Source of the DNA: Stutzerimonas kirkiae
GTDB taxonomy: Bacteria > Pseudomonadota > Gammaproteobacteria > Pseudomonadales > Pseudomonadaceae
Assembly: GCF_004327335.1 (NCBI RefSeq)
Contig: NZ_QJUO01000023.1
Coordinates: 1 to 64,000, forward strand
Direction: 5' to 3'
DNA length: 64,000 bases
Part shown: positions 35,818-44,023 of the stretch, piece by piece
Layout of the letters: each line of letters opens with the position of its first letter
Numbering within the stretch: position 1 is the stretch's first letter
Notes under the pieces: model-generated
Databases searched by the model: none
Told to the model about the DNA's origin: nothing
Seen by the model: only the letters and a program-made list of their open reading frames with translations
Program-made: the position numbers and the translations under genes

Positions 35818-36003
35818 TCAGCGCAGGACTGGATCGAACTTGATCCTGCGACCGACCAGGAGGGCGGCCAGGAAAAGCACGCCATTTATTGCTGCGCCCG
35901 TCTTGCCGACGAATTCCCAGATAGCCGGTTTGGCTGGTGCAAGGAATGCCAGCAGGGCACAGCCCGCGGCCAGTGTTAGAAATGTCAGGGCAAGTCTGGA
36001 CAT
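35818..36003 (-). CDS. Small two-helix membrane protein of unknown function
   Basis: A 61-residue protein with two hydrophobic segments (LALTFLTLAAGCALLAFLA and AINGVLFLAALLVG) and a basic C terminus (RRIKFDPVLR). A purine-rich GAGAGAG lies before the ATG. It starts 25 bp after the stop of the small gene at 36029-36235 and probably shares its transcript. I do not recognise a family. Membrane location is the only function-related statement the sequence supports. Confidence 0.55.
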   Translation of the reverse strand: MSRLALTFLTLAAGCALLAFLAPAKPAIWEFVGKTGAAINGVLFLAALLVGRRIKFDPVLR

Positions 36004-36028
36004 GCTGCTCTCTCTTTCTTCCGTTCGC

Positions 36029-36235
36029 TTAGAATACCCAGCGTTGTTCCGGCGTATCCAAGGTACTCGCCGTGTCGCGAGGGTGTGGACTGGGCAGTGG
36101 AAACTCGATCTTTACGTCCTTGGATACGGTGTATGGCTGGGAGGGACTGGGGGCGCCTTCCTGGGGCTCTTGGGGCTGGATGGACATGATCGCTGCCAGC
36201 AGGGCTGTGCCTATGGGATAGAGTGGGCTTGGCAT
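36029..36235 (-). CDS. Small exported protein of unknown function
   Basis: A 68-residue protein with a short hydrophobic N terminus (MPSPLYPIGTALLAAIMSI) followed by a Pro/Ser-rich hydrophilic tail (PQEPQEGAPSPSQPYTV...). The start has a strong ribosome binding site, AAGGAG at 7-nt spacing, the main evidence that it is real. It forms a two-gene unit with the downstream small membrane protein. No family is recognised. The signal is marginal and it might instead be a single-pass membrane protein. Confidence 0.5.
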   Translation of the reverse strand: MPSPLYPIGTALLAAIMSIQPQEPQEGAPSPSQPYTVSKDVKIEFPLPSPHPRDTASTLDTPEQRWVF

Positions 36236-36668
36236 CCGGCGTCTCCTTCGCGTGTCTGCGCAGTTGAAGATATAGCAGGAGATGTGCCATCTGAAGATTT
36301 TTTAAATACCTTTAAAATCAGTTGCTTATAAATACAGTGAGTGTGTGCTCTGGTGCTTTTTGCATGATCTGGCTGTTTGGCTCATGCATTATGCAATTGG
36401 TCCGGGTTCAGGCAGGGCGATTGCGCTATGCCGTTATTCACCGGCAAGGTGCTTCGATAAAAGCGCTGAAGGCTGGAAAGCTGGACGAAAAACACCGGCC
36501 GCCACGCGCTTTCCTCCAGCCTCGAGCCTTCCTGCGCTGTTTTCGGCCCTTTGCCGTGGATAACGGGGTTTCAGGGATGGGGCATGACAAGGCGAGAGAT
36601 GGCGGCTAGAATGCGCCTCCAATCCGTGCCGCCAGGCTCTTGCCGGGGTATCTTCGGATTGCTCCTGC
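36236..36668. repeat. Gene-free, AT-rich stretch with a dispersed repeat copy
   Basis: No convincing gene. 36295-36340 is AT-rich and may hold the promoter of the leftward small-gene pair. At 36453-36490 lies TTCGATAAAAGCGCTG followed by AAGGCTGGAAAGCTGGACGA, a copy of the repeat also found inverted at 61564-61600 between nuoI and nuoJ. Confidence 0.55.
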
Positions 36669-36743
36669 GTCCCCATAGTTCAATGGATAGAACAAGCCCC
36701 TCCTAAGGGCTAGATACTGGTTCGAATCCAGTTGGGGGCGCCA
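36669..36743 (+). tRNA. tRNA-Arg (anticodon CCU)
   Basis: A complete cloverleaf with encoded CCA. The acceptor arms GTCCCCA and TGGGGGC pair over 7 positions with one G-U. The D stem is GTTC/GAAC. The anticodon stem AGCCC/GGGCT encloses the loop CTCCTAA, giving anticodon CCT. The T arm is ACTGG-TTCGAAT-CCAGT. It reads AGG codons, which are rare in high-GC pseudomonads. Confidence 0.95.
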
Positions 36744-37604
36744 TTTCTCCGCTACGAATCCTCCAGTCGCTATCTCGTTCGTGGTCTGTGTCGTGATCGA
36801 CGATCAGGTGCCGGTTGGCAGCGTATATCCGTGGGAATCTTGTCTTCGTCGCAGTGCTGCCGCGTAGCAAACGGGCGCGTTAGGCGCTGGAGTTTCGGCG
36901 TGCGTGGGGAAGAAGCCATAGTCCACGGCGGTGTGTTCGCGCCCGAGTTAAGAGAGTGAACTTTTTCGCCACCCAGGGCGATCGCGTGAAATCCCGGTGC
37001 ATGGCCGTAGAGGCTGGGTAATCGTGAGCTGTCTCGTTGCGAGCGGATTGGCAATAGTGTGTCTGGCTGGCTTCTGGATCGTAGAGCGTGATCTCGGGCA
37101 CATCGTCCCTGTGCGAATGCCTGGTGGCGGGGCGGGGCACGCGTGAATACATCCCTGTAGCTCTTCGCCGCCATCCCTGGCGGCGAAGGCCCCGCCACGC
37201 TACCAGGCATTCGCACAGCCACTATCGGCGGTGTCTGTGGGAAAGATCCGGCTCTACGAATGATTCAGGCACCGCGCCAGCGGCCTTTTCCATAGTCGCC
37301 TCGATATTCGCCGCGAGCCCGGGCAGTCCCGCCACGAAACCTTCGTTGGCAGGGACGCCGCCGAAAAGCGCCCCCTTATTCATATGGGCGACGGGTTCAT
37401 GCGTGTTTCGTAGCGGGGCTGGTCGGGTTCGCGATACCACGGGCACCAGGACACCGACTGCGTCCTACCATGCAACGCACACTTGATTGCCAATCCGCTC
37501 GCACTGTCTCGTTCCCTGTAGCGTTGCCAGCGAGAGCTTCTCTGCGGGAGCAACGTTTGATCGCCGTCACTGGCGTGGCACTTCGGGGCAAGGGTGGCGC
37601 CCCG
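36744..37604. repeat. Gene-free region with nested inverted repeats downstream of tRNA-Arg
   Basis: No credible coding sequence. An 18-bp arm TGCGAGCGGATTGGCAAT (37038-37055) recurs inverted at 37486-37503. Inside that pair, the 24-bp TGTGCGAATGCCTGG... arm (37110-37133) recurs inverted with a 4-5 bp interruption at 37189-37217. In the centre, CTTCGCCGCC and GGCGGCGAAG (37163-37188) form a perfect 10-bp hairpin with a 6-base loop. No integrase or transposase fragment is visible. Confidence 0.6.
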
Positions 37605-38342
37605 TCATTCCATGTCTCTGCGGGACTCGCGTTGCAACTGATAGACGAAGCGTTCGATCTGGCGTTGCAGCAACCCGCTGATCTGGTGGAAGCGCAATCC
37701 GCAGAAGGTGACTTCGAGCTTTTCGTCATATATCACGTGGCGTAGCTCTACTGCGGTTTCCACCCTGCCGAAAGGCAACTGGGCGACCAACTGGTCATAG
37801 ACCTGGCCGGGCTGCAGGCGTTCGCGCACATCGCCCTTGATGCTCAGCTTGCAGCCCGTGGCGGACATGTCCAGCAGCGATCCTTCCAGGATGATGCTCA
37901 GTGGCTTGCCACTCAGTGCGGCCTTGGCGTTGGAGGTGCCGATCAGTTGTGCCCGGTAGGCGTTACGCCGCTGGTGGTAGGTGATTTCCCTGGGGGTCGC
38001 GACCCAGTAGCAGGGGGCGTTTTGCAGTTCGGCCTTATAGAACGGTGGGTGGCTTTCCCAGGTGATGCGCACGCCGTCCAGTTGACTTTCGACATGGAAG
38101 CTTTCGCCGCTTTCGATCAATGCCTGGGCGTCGGTAGGGATCAGTTCGTCCAGGGCCATCCAGCCCTTTTCGCGATTTATCTCGATCAGGAAGCTCTGAT
38201 AGCGCGTCGCGCGCTTGGCGAAACGAATCAGTAGTGGAGAGCGATTTTCCAGAAGCGAGCGAAGATGCGTGTAAATCTCCAAGGGGGTGCTGAGAACCTT
38301 GGGTGGCTGAGGGCCTTGCTCGTCGAAGAATGAGTTTGACAC
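37605..38342 (-). CDS. ycgR: YcgR-type flagellar brake protein (PilZ domain)
   Basis: A 245-residue cyclic-di-GMP effector. The N-terminal YcgR domain (about 20-115) includes LLIRFAKRATRYQSFLIEINREKGWMALDEL. The C-terminal PilZ domain begins with the c-di-GMP binding motif YHQRRNAYRAQL (RxxxR) and continues with EGSLLDMSATGCKL (the D/NxSxxG motif). On binding c-di-GMP, YcgR slows the flagellar motor. It is followed in order by flgN and flgM, as in other pseudomonads, which supports the call. Confidence 0.9.
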   Translation of the reverse strand: MSNSFFDEQGPQPPKVLSTPLEIYTHLRSLLENRSPLLIRFAKRATRYQSFLIEINREKGWMALDELIPTDAQALIESGESFHVESQLDGVRITWESHPPFYKAELQNAPCYWVATPREITYHQRRNAYRAQLIGTSNAKAALSGKPLSIILEGSLLDMSATGCKLSIKGDVRERLQPGQVYDQLVAQLPFGRVETAVELRHVIYDEKLEVTFCGLRFHQISGLLQRQIERFVYQLQRESRRDME

Positions 38343-38392
38343 GTTGAACTGCTCTCCGGCAGAAGCCCAGCCTATGAGTGGGCTGGTCGTCG

Positions 38393-38866
38393 TCAGGCCT
38401 GGCTGAGTGGCCGTTGCTGGGTGGTCCTGGTCGCACCACCGCGGTTGTCGTAGAGGCTGGTCGGGCTGTTCGAGCCTTGCAAAACCGACAGCATGCTGCC
38501 GACTGCCGAGCGATTGGCCTGGATCAAATGGCCGTTACGCTGGTTGGCTGTCTGGCAAGCGATCAGCAGGCTTTCCAGCGCCGTCGTCTGTTCCAGTATG
38601 CGCTCGCCATCGCTCTGGCCGCTGGCGAGGCGCTTGAGGCCACCTTTGTCTGCCTCCAGCCCGTGGCTCGAAAGCAGCAGGCGGCGTGCTTCGGCATGTT
38701 GCGCAAGCAGGGCCAGCAATGGCTGCTTGCTGGTCAGAATGCCCTCCAGGGCCTGGAGGTCGCGCTTGGATAGCGCAGAGAACTCCTGCTCTGTCAGTTC
38801 AAGCAACTGTTGGGCACTATGGGTGTCATCGGTAAGTTGTTGCAGCAGATCGGCGTCTTGCATCAT
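38393..38866 (-). CDS. flgN: Flagellar export chaperone FlgN
   Basis: A 157-residue, mostly helical cytoplasmic protein (LLQQLTDDTHSAQQLLELTEQEFSALSKRDLQALEGILTSKQ). FlgN holds the hook-filament junction proteins FlgK and FlgL before export. It lies between flgM and ycgR, its usual Pseudomonas position. Its client genes flgK and flgL are not downstream of flgJ in this window. Confidence 0.88.
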   Translation of the reverse strand: MMQDADLLQQLTDDTHSAQQLLELTEQEFSALSKRDLQALEGILTSKQPLLALLAQHAEARRLLLSSHGLEADKGGLKRLASGQSDGERILEQTTALESLLIACQTANQRNGHLIQANRSAVGSMLSVLQGSNSPTSLYDNRGGATRTTQQRPLSQA

Positions 38867-38907
38867 GGGCTCTGGCTCGTGCGTCCGGCAAAGCTGGGTA
38901 TTTCGAG

Positions 38908-39231
38908 TCAGCTCTGGGATTCGAACGCGATCAGTTTGCTGGCTACGCGCTGGCTGTCGACTTGGTAGCTTCCATCGTCGATGGCCTGTTTGAGTTTGGC
39001 CACGCGTTGTTCATCCACACTCGGCTGTTCGCTCAGCTTTTCGCTGGCCTGTTGCAGGCGTTGTGCCTGAGGGCTGAGTTGTACGCTTTCTCCGCTGCCC
39101 TGTGCAATCGCACCTGACTTGGCATTGTCTTCGCCTGAAGTGGCTGCGATACGCTCCTGCCCCTGCACGTTGGTGCTACGGCTGCCTGTCGGCGTTGGCG
39201 TACCGCCTGGACGGTTGAATTCGATGACCAT
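38908..39231 (-). CDS. flgM: Anti-sigma-28 factor FlgM
   Basis: A 107-residue protein that binds and inhibits FliA until hook completion allows its export. The N-terminal half is polar and disordered; the C-terminal half has the family pattern [34 protein letters not shown]. The start at 39231 (MVIEFNRPG) has GAGG 8 nt upstream; the upstream in-frame extension has no support. It is exported through the hook-basal body, so absence of hook genes would keep it inside the cell. Confidence 0.9.
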   Translation of the reverse strand: MVIEFNRPGGTPTPTGSRSTNVQGQERIAATSGEDNAKSGAIAQGSGESVQLSPQAQRLQQASEKLSEQPSVDEQRVAKLKQAIDDGSYQVDSQRVASKLIAFESQS

Positions 39232-39342
39232 GATGCAAACCTCGATGAAATCCGGACGCTTGCCAGTTTCTCGGCAATATTGCGGCAAACTTTAACTTTT
39301 ATTTTCCACGCCACGGGGCGACCCGTTGGCGCCGTCGCGTCT

Positions 39343-40101
39343 TCACATGTCGACTTCCACCTGGCCCGGGCCGGTCACCCTGGCTTTGATGGTGCGTCCC
39401 GAGTTCGAGTTCTTCACGCGTATCTGGGTGCCGACGGCACCGCCAACCAGGGCTTCCCCGGTCATTCTCACATTGAGCGTGGCGCCCTTGGCGTTTATCA
39501 CCACCTGGTCGCCCTTGCTCACGACATCGACCTGGTTGATCTGGGCGGGCGTCAGGACCTGGTTGTTCAGTGTATTGCGTGTCAGGCGAGTACCGATCAC
39601 CTGCTCCGGGTCGGTCATGTAGCCCTGGGTCAGGGCGCCGACATCCCGTTCCACCAGGCCGATGTCAGCTTCGCCGAGGATTGTATCGCGTTGCAATGGG
39701 CGACGGGTGACGATGACATCGCGAAACAATCGGACCTGTGCGGGCACGAACACCGTCCACGGGTTGCTGCCTTCGCAACTGACACGTACCGTGACACGGC
39801 CTATCGGCTGAGAACTTTCCTGTCTGCTGCTTAGTGGAATATCGCATAATGCGAGGCGCAAACGGGGGTCCAGGCGGTTCACGGCGATTTCATGGCGACC
39901 GCTGATCTGGTTCCGTTGCAGGTAGTCAGTGACCGACTGCTCAAGAAATTCCTGGGTCACGTCGATAAGCTGCTGTGGACGTGTAACCGAGGCGGCTTCG
40001 GCAGGCTGGCCCATCCCGAGCAAAACCGGTAAAAGAAAGGCGCCAGGCGCTGTTCTGGTGGTGCGTCGGGAAAAAGTCATCAGTGTGTTCATGGTGTTCA
40101 T
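39343..40101 (-). CDS. flgA: Flagellar P-ring assembly chaperone FlgA
   Basis: A 252-residue periplasmic protein. A signal peptide spans about residues 1-36 (ending GQPAEAAS). The mature part has the SAF domain typical of FlgA near the C terminus (VTRRPLQRDTILGEADIGLVERDVGALTQGYMTD...VIGTRLTRNTLNNQVLTPAQI) and ends VKARVTGPGQVEV-type beta strands. It helps FlgI assemble the P ring. It is divergent from cheV and precedes flgM, the standard order. Start codons at 40101 and 40092 are both possible. Confidence 0.92.
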   Translation of the reverse strand: MNTMNTLMTFSRRTTRTAPGAFLLPVLLGMGQPAEAASVTRPQQLIDVTQEFLEQSVTDYLQRNQISGRHEIAVNRLDPRLRLALCDIPLSSRQESSQPIGRVTVRVSCEGSNPWTVFVPAQVRLFRDVIVTRRPLQRDTILGEADIGLVERDVGALTQGYMTDPEQVIGTRLTRNTLNNQVLTPAQINQVDVVSKGDQVVINAKGATLNVRMTGEALVGGAVGTQIRVKNSNSGRTIKARVTGPGQVEVDM

Positions 40102-40172
40102 TCAAGCAAAGGGCGTGCCGACTGCTGCTCGGATGCCGTTCGTGATCGTGCAAGCTCAAGAGGAAGACTGGC

Positions 40173-41105
40173 ATGGCCGGTGTATTGGATTCGGTTAACC
40201 AGCGTACCCAGCTAGTGGGGCAGAATCGCCTGGAACTGTTGTTGTTCCGCCTGGATGCCGGGCAGTTGTATGGCATCAATGTGTTCAAGGTGCGCGAGGT
40301 GCTGCAATGCCCGCACCTGACCATCCTGCCGAAATCCAGCCCGGTGGTGCGTGGGGTGGCGAGTATTCGTGGCAATACCTTGCCGATCCTCGACCTGTCC
40401 CTGGCGACGGGGCGCGGCAGGCAGGCGGACCTGAAGACAGGTTTTGCCATTATCGCCGAGTACAACAACAAGACCCTGGGTTTTCTGGTGCACTCGGTGG
40501 AGCGCATCGTCAACCTGAATTGGGAAGACATCCTGCCGCCGCCACGTGGCGCCGGGCCTGACCATTATCTGACGGCAGTCACCCATGTCGATGGTCAACT
40601 GGTCGAGATCATCGATGTCGAGAAGATCCTGGCCGAGGTCGCACCGCTTTCCGAAGACGTGTCGCCGAGTATCGTGAAGGAAGAGGATCAGAGCAAAGCC
40701 GCACAGTTCCGGGTGCTCATCGTCGATGACTCCTCGGTTGCGCGTAAGCAGATCATTCGCTGCCTGCAGAATATCGGGCTCGAAGTGGTGGCTCTGAACG
40801 ATGGGCGGCAGGCGTTGGACTATCTCAAGGGCATGGTGGAAGAGGGCCGCAAACCGTCCAGTGAGTTCCTCATGCTGATTTCCGATATCGAGATGCCGGA
40901 AATGGATGGCTATACCCTGACGACCGAGATTCGCCATGACCCACGTATGCAGGACTTGCATATTCTGCTGCATACTTCTCTCTCCGGGGTGTTCAACCAG
41001 AGCATGGTCAAGCGCGTCGGTGCGGATGATTTTCTAGCCAAGTTCCAGCCCGATGGTCTGGCTGAGCGTGTCATAGAGCGTATTCGGGGCGCCGAGGGAA
41101 ACTGA
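40173..41105 (+). CDS. cheV: Chemotaxis coupling protein CheV
   Basis: A 310-residue two-domain protein. The N-terminal CheW-like domain (about 15-160) has LLFRLDAGQLYGINVFKVREVL. The C-terminal receiver domain starts at RVLIVDDSSVARKQI and has its phospho-acceptor Asp in LMLISDIEMPEMDG, with the conserved Lys in DDFLAKFQPD. It couples chemoreceptors to CheA and adapts by phosphorylation. It is followed after 39 bp by cheR. Confidence 0.92.
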   Translation: MAGVLDSVNQRTQLVGQNRLELLLFRLDAGQLYGINVFKVREVLQCPHLTILPKSSPVVRGVASIRGNTLPILDLSLATGRGRQADLKTGFAIIAEYNNKTLGFLVHSVERIVNLNWEDILPPPRGAGPDHYLTAVTHVDGQLVEIIDVEKILAEVAPLSEDVSPSIVKEEDQSKAAQFRVLIVDDSSVARKQIIRCLQNIGLEVVALNDGRQALDYLKGMVEEGRKPSSEFLMLISDIEMPEMDGYTLTTEIRHDPRMQDLHILLHTSLSGVFNQSMVKRVGADDFLAKFQPDGLAERVIERIRGAEGN

Positions 41106-41144
41106 GGCGACCTCTCTGGTAGATGATTTGGCGAGGCTTTATTA

Positions 41145-41966
41145 GTGTCGGGCGATCTGGATTTCGAGCAGTTCCGCATTTTCCTGGAGAAGTCGTGCGG
41201 CATTCTTCTTGGGAGCAACAAGCAGTATCTGGTGTCCAGCCGGCTGAACAAGCTGATGGCCCAGCATGGTTTCAAGAGCCTGGGTGAGTTGCTCAAGGCA
41301 ATGCAGGGCCAGCCTCGTGGCGGTTTGCGCGAACAGGTGGTGGATGCGATGACCACCAACGAAACCCTGTGGTTTCGTGATGCCTATCCGTTCGAGGTGC
41401 TCAAGGGCAAGGTCCTCCCCGAGATGCTCAAGTTGACGGGCGGGCGTCTGCGCATCTGGTCCGCGGCCTGTTCGTCGGGCCAGGAACCCTATTCGCTGTC
41501 GATGACTATCGACGAATATGAACGCAGCAATCCAAGCCAGCCGAAGGTCGCTGCGCAGATCGTCGCGACAGAGTTGTCGCCTACCATGCTGGCTGCCTGC
41601 AAGTCGGCCGAATATGACAGCCTGGCGATTGCCCGTGGCCTGTCGCCCGAACGCTTGCAGCGCTATTTCGATGTGGTGACGCCGGGGCGCTGGGCGGTCA
41701 AGCAGGCGGTGCGCAGCCGCGTGGAATTCCGGGTGTTGAATCTGCTCGACAGTTATGCGGCGCTGGGCAAGTTCGATGTGGTTTTCTGCAGGAATGTGCT
41801 GATCTATTTCTCGGCGGATGTGAAGAAGGACATTCTCAAGAGAATACATGCCACCCTGCGCCCGGGCGGATATCTGTTTCTGGGAGCGTCCGAAGCGCTC
41901 AATGGCCTGCCTGAGCAGTACCAGATGGTGCAGTGCAGTCCAGGGATCATCTACAAGGCCCGATGA
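41145..41966 (+). CDS. cheR: Chemotaxis protein methyltransferase CheR
   Basis: A 273-residue SAM-dependent enzyme that methylates glutamates of chemoreceptors. The N-terminal helical domain has LLGSNKQYLVSSRLNKLM. The catalytic domain has TTNETLWFRDAYPFEVL, motif I RIWSAACSSGQEPYSLSM, and FDVVFCRNVLIYFS, all characteristic of CheR. Translation probably starts at GTG 41145. It lies between cheV and flgB, as in many pseudomonads. Confidence 0.93.
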   Translation: MSGDLDFEQFRIFLEKSCGILLGSNKQYLVSSRLNKLMAQHGFKSLGELLKAMQGQPRGGLREQVVDAMTTNETLWFRDAYPFEVLKGKVLPEMLKLTGGRLRIWSAACSSGQEPYSLSMTIDEYERSNPSQPKVAAQIVATELSPTMLAACKSAEYDSLAIARGLSPERLQRYFDVVTPGRWAVKQAVRSRVEFRVLNLLDSYAALGKFDVVFCRNVLIYFSADVKKDILKRIHATLRPGGYLFLGASEALNGLPEQYQMVQCSPGIIYKAR

Positions 41967-42095
41967 CCGTAGGCGGCGGAAAACTGTCGCTGCCAGCGGG
42001 CTTTTGGGTGGAAGTCCGGGGAAATATTGTCGCTTTTGACGCTGATACACCTGCTTGCTTCTGCAAAGCCTTTCCAAATCAATGTCTTGTAAGAA

Positions 42096-42111
42096 TGGCA
42101 TGGCCTTTGCT
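42096..42111 (+). promoter_or_regulatory. Sigma-54 promoter of flgBC
   Basis: TGGCATGGCCTTTGCT contains the -24 GG and -12 GC elements with the correct 10-bp spacing, 41 bp before flgB. Class II and III flagellar operons of Pseudomonas are RpoN-dependent, so the site fits its gene. Confidence 0.85.
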
Positions 42112-42151
42112 GTGATTTCTGCCAAACAGACTCGTATCCGGCAGGCAGGTC

Positions 42152-42559
42152 ATGAGTATCAGTTTCGACAAGGCATTGGGCATCCACGAAAAGGCTTTGG
42201 GTTTTCGTGCGCAACGCGCCGAGGTGTTGGCCAACAACATCGCCAATGCCGATACGCCCAACTACAAGGCGCGTGACCTCGAATTCTCCAGCGTGCTCGA
42301 GGCGCAACAGGCCTCCTCTGGCCAGGGGAGCTTCAACGCTACGCGCACCAGCGAGCGCCATATCGAGGCGCAGGGGCTGGAGATTGCCGACCCTTCCCTG
42401 CGTTTCCGCACTCCTCACCAGCCTTCGCTCGACCAGAACACGGTGGATGTGCAGATCGAACAGTCCAACTATGCCCAGAATGCCATCGACTTGCAGGCGA
42501 GCTTTACATTGCTCAACAGTAAGTTCAAAGGGCTGATGAGCGCACTGCGCGGCGAATAA
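42152..42559 (+). CDS. flgB: Flagellar proximal rod protein FlgB
   Basis: A 135-residue rod protein with the N-terminal rod signature RAEVLANNIANADTPNYKARDLEF and a C-terminal helix (QNAIDLQASFTLLNSKFKGLMSAL). It forms the base of the flagellar rod with FlgC, FlgF and FlgG. It is the first gene after a sigma-54 promoter and is followed after 10 bp by flgC. Confidence 0.95.
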   Translation: MSISFDKALGIHEKALGFRAQRAEVLANNIANADTPNYKARDLEFSSVLEAQQASSGQGSFNATRTSERHIEAQGLEIADPSLRFRTPHQPSLDQNTVDVQIEQSNYAQNAIDLQASFTLLNSKFKGLMSALRGE

Positions 42560-42569
42560 GGAGTGACCC

Positions 42570-43013
42570 ATGTCTCTTAGCAACGTATTCAATATCGCCG
42601 GCAGCGGCATGAGTGCCCAGAGCACCCGGCTCAATACCATTTCCAGCAATATCGCCAACGCCGAGACGGTGTCCTCCAGTGTCGACCAGACCTATCGCGC
42701 CCGTCATCCGGTGTTCGCGACCGTGTTCCAGCAGGTGGATGGCAAGCCGAACCAGTCCCTGTTCGCATCGGAGGACGATGCCGGTGTCGGTGTCCAGGTG
42801 CTGGGGGTGGTCGAGGACCAGGGCGAACTGCGGGCGCGCTACGAACCCAGCCATCCGGCGGCTGACGAGAACGGCTATGTCTACTACCCGAACGTCAATG
42901 TAGTAGAGGAAATGGCCGACATGATTTCTGCGAGCCGTTCGTTCCAGACCAATGCCGAACTGATGAATACGGCCAAGACCATGTTGCAGAAAGTTCTGAC
43001 GCTGGGGGAATGA
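42570..43013 (+). CDS. flgC: Flagellar proximal rod protein FlgC
   Basis: A 147-residue rod protein. The N terminus MSLSNVFNIAGSGMSAQSTRLNTISSNIANAETVSS and the C terminus NPNVNVVEEMADMISASRSFQTNAELMNTAKTMLQKVLTLGE-like segment are canonical. In other pseudomonads flgD and flgE follow at once. Here the gene is followed by 81 bp without a gene and then a terminator, so the hook-cap and hook genes are missing at their expected place. Confidence 0.95.
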   Translation: MSLSNVFNIAGSGMSAQSTRLNTISSNIANAETVSSSVDQTYRARHPVFATVFQQVDGKPNQSLFASEDDAGVGVQVLGVVEDQGELRARYEPSHPAADENGYVYYPNVNVVEEMADMISASRSFQTNAELMNTAKTMLQKVLTLGE

Positions 43014-43094
43014 GTGGCGGAGCGTATTCGCCGTCGCCCTGCCTGCGTCCAGCGTTGTGGGCGGGCTATTCATGACCTGCGAGGTTTGCCTGGG

Positions 43095-43118
43095 GCGGCA
43101 GGGTATTGCCGCTTTTTT
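43095..43118 (+). terminator. Intrinsic terminator between flgC and flgF
   Basis: GCGGCA (43095-43100) and TGCCGC (43107-43112) form a 6-bp stem with a 6-base loop, followed by six T residues. It ends the flgBC transcript before the separate flgF promoter. In a complete operon such a terminator would be expected after flgE. Confidence 0.8.
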
Positions 43119-43173
43119 CCGAAAGGATCTTCTGGGTGGCCGCAATAGCGCTATGTTCAATAATTGACCAGGA

Positions 43174-43189
43174 TGGCGCAGTTTTTGCA
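43174..43189 (+). promoter_or_regulatory. Sigma-54 promoter of the flgF-J operon
   Basis: TGGCGCAGTTTTTGCA has the -24 TGGC and -12 TTGCA elements at correct spacing, 52 bp before flgF. It is intact, so the flgF-J block keeps its own control despite the missing flgDE. Confidence 0.85.
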
Positions 43190-43240
43190 TTTCCGTTGCC
43201 ATAGCACGCTTTGCGTCAATCTCGTGTCCCGGAGGTTTCG

Positions 43241-43981
43241 ATGGACAAACTGCTTTATGTAGCCATGACAGGGGCCAGCCAGAACGCGCTGGCCCAGCAG
43301 GCTCATGCCAACAACCTGGCGAATATTTCCACGACCGGTTTCCGTCGGGATTTCGAGCAGGCTCGTTCCATGCAGGTGTTCGGCGACAGCTTTCCGGCGC
43401 GGGTTTACGCGATGAGCGAGAGACCGGCCACCGACTTCACATCGGGTACGCTGCAGGACACCGGGCGCGAACTGGATGTCGCCATCGAAGGTGAGGGTTG
43501 GCTGGCCATCCAGGCGCCGGACGGCAGCGAAGCCTATGTGCGCACCAGCAGCCTGAGGATCGATGCCCTCGGCATGCTGCGTACCCCCGATGGGTCGCCG
43601 GTACTGGGCAATGCGGGACCGGTGGCGGTTCCTCCGGAAGAGAAGGTCGAGATCGGCCAGGACGGCACCATCAGCGTCCGGGCGCTGGGCGAGGATCCCA
43701 ATGTCGTGGTCGTGGTGGATCGCCTCAAGCTGGTCAATCCCGACCTGGCACAAATGGAAAAAGGCACTGACGGGATGATCCGTATGAAGGACGGACAGCC
43801 GCTGGAAGCCGACGCCAATGTGACGGTGGTATCCGGCTTTCTCGAGACGAGCAACGTCAATGCCGTGGCCGAGATGACTTCCATGCTGGCGCTGGCGCGT
43901 CAGTTCGAATTACACGTGAAGATGATGCGTACTGCCGAAGACGATGCCGCCGCCATGGCGCGTGTTCTGCAAATCAGCTGA
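43241..43981 (+). CDS. flgF: Flagellar rod protein FlgF
   Basis: A 246-residue rod protein. The start at 43241 (MDKLLYVAMTGASQNALAQQAHANNLANISTTGFRRD) gives the canonical N terminus and follows CGGAGG. The central region has the GREL DVAIEGEGWLAIQ pattern, and the C terminus ETSNVNAVAEMTSMLALARQFELHVKMM is typical. It is the first gene of the second basal-body operon. Confidence 0.95.
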   Translation: MDKLLYVAMTGASQNALAQQAHANNLANISTTGFRRDFEQARSMQVFGDSFPARVYAMSERPATDFTSGTLQDTGRELDVAIEGEGWLAIQAPDGSEAYVRTSSLRIDALGMLRTPDGSPVLGNAGPVAVPPEEKVEIGQDGTISVRALGEDPNVVVVVDRLKLVNPDLAQMEKGTDGMIRMKDGQPLEADANVTVVSGFLETSNVNAVAEMTSMLALARQFELHVKMMRTAEDDAAAMARVLQIS

Positions 43982-44023
43982 TTACCAGCGTAGCGCTTGA
44001 GTCGTGGCGCACGAGGAGAAACC

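Noticed and set aside
36744..37604. Genomic island or prophage at tRNA-Arg
   Set aside because: No integrase, no phage gene and no direct repeat of the tRNA 3' end; flagellar genes resume at 37605.
43014..43240. Possible remnants of flgD or flgE
   Set aside because: I looked for hook-protein or hook-cap signatures in all frames and found none; only a terminator and a promoter are present.
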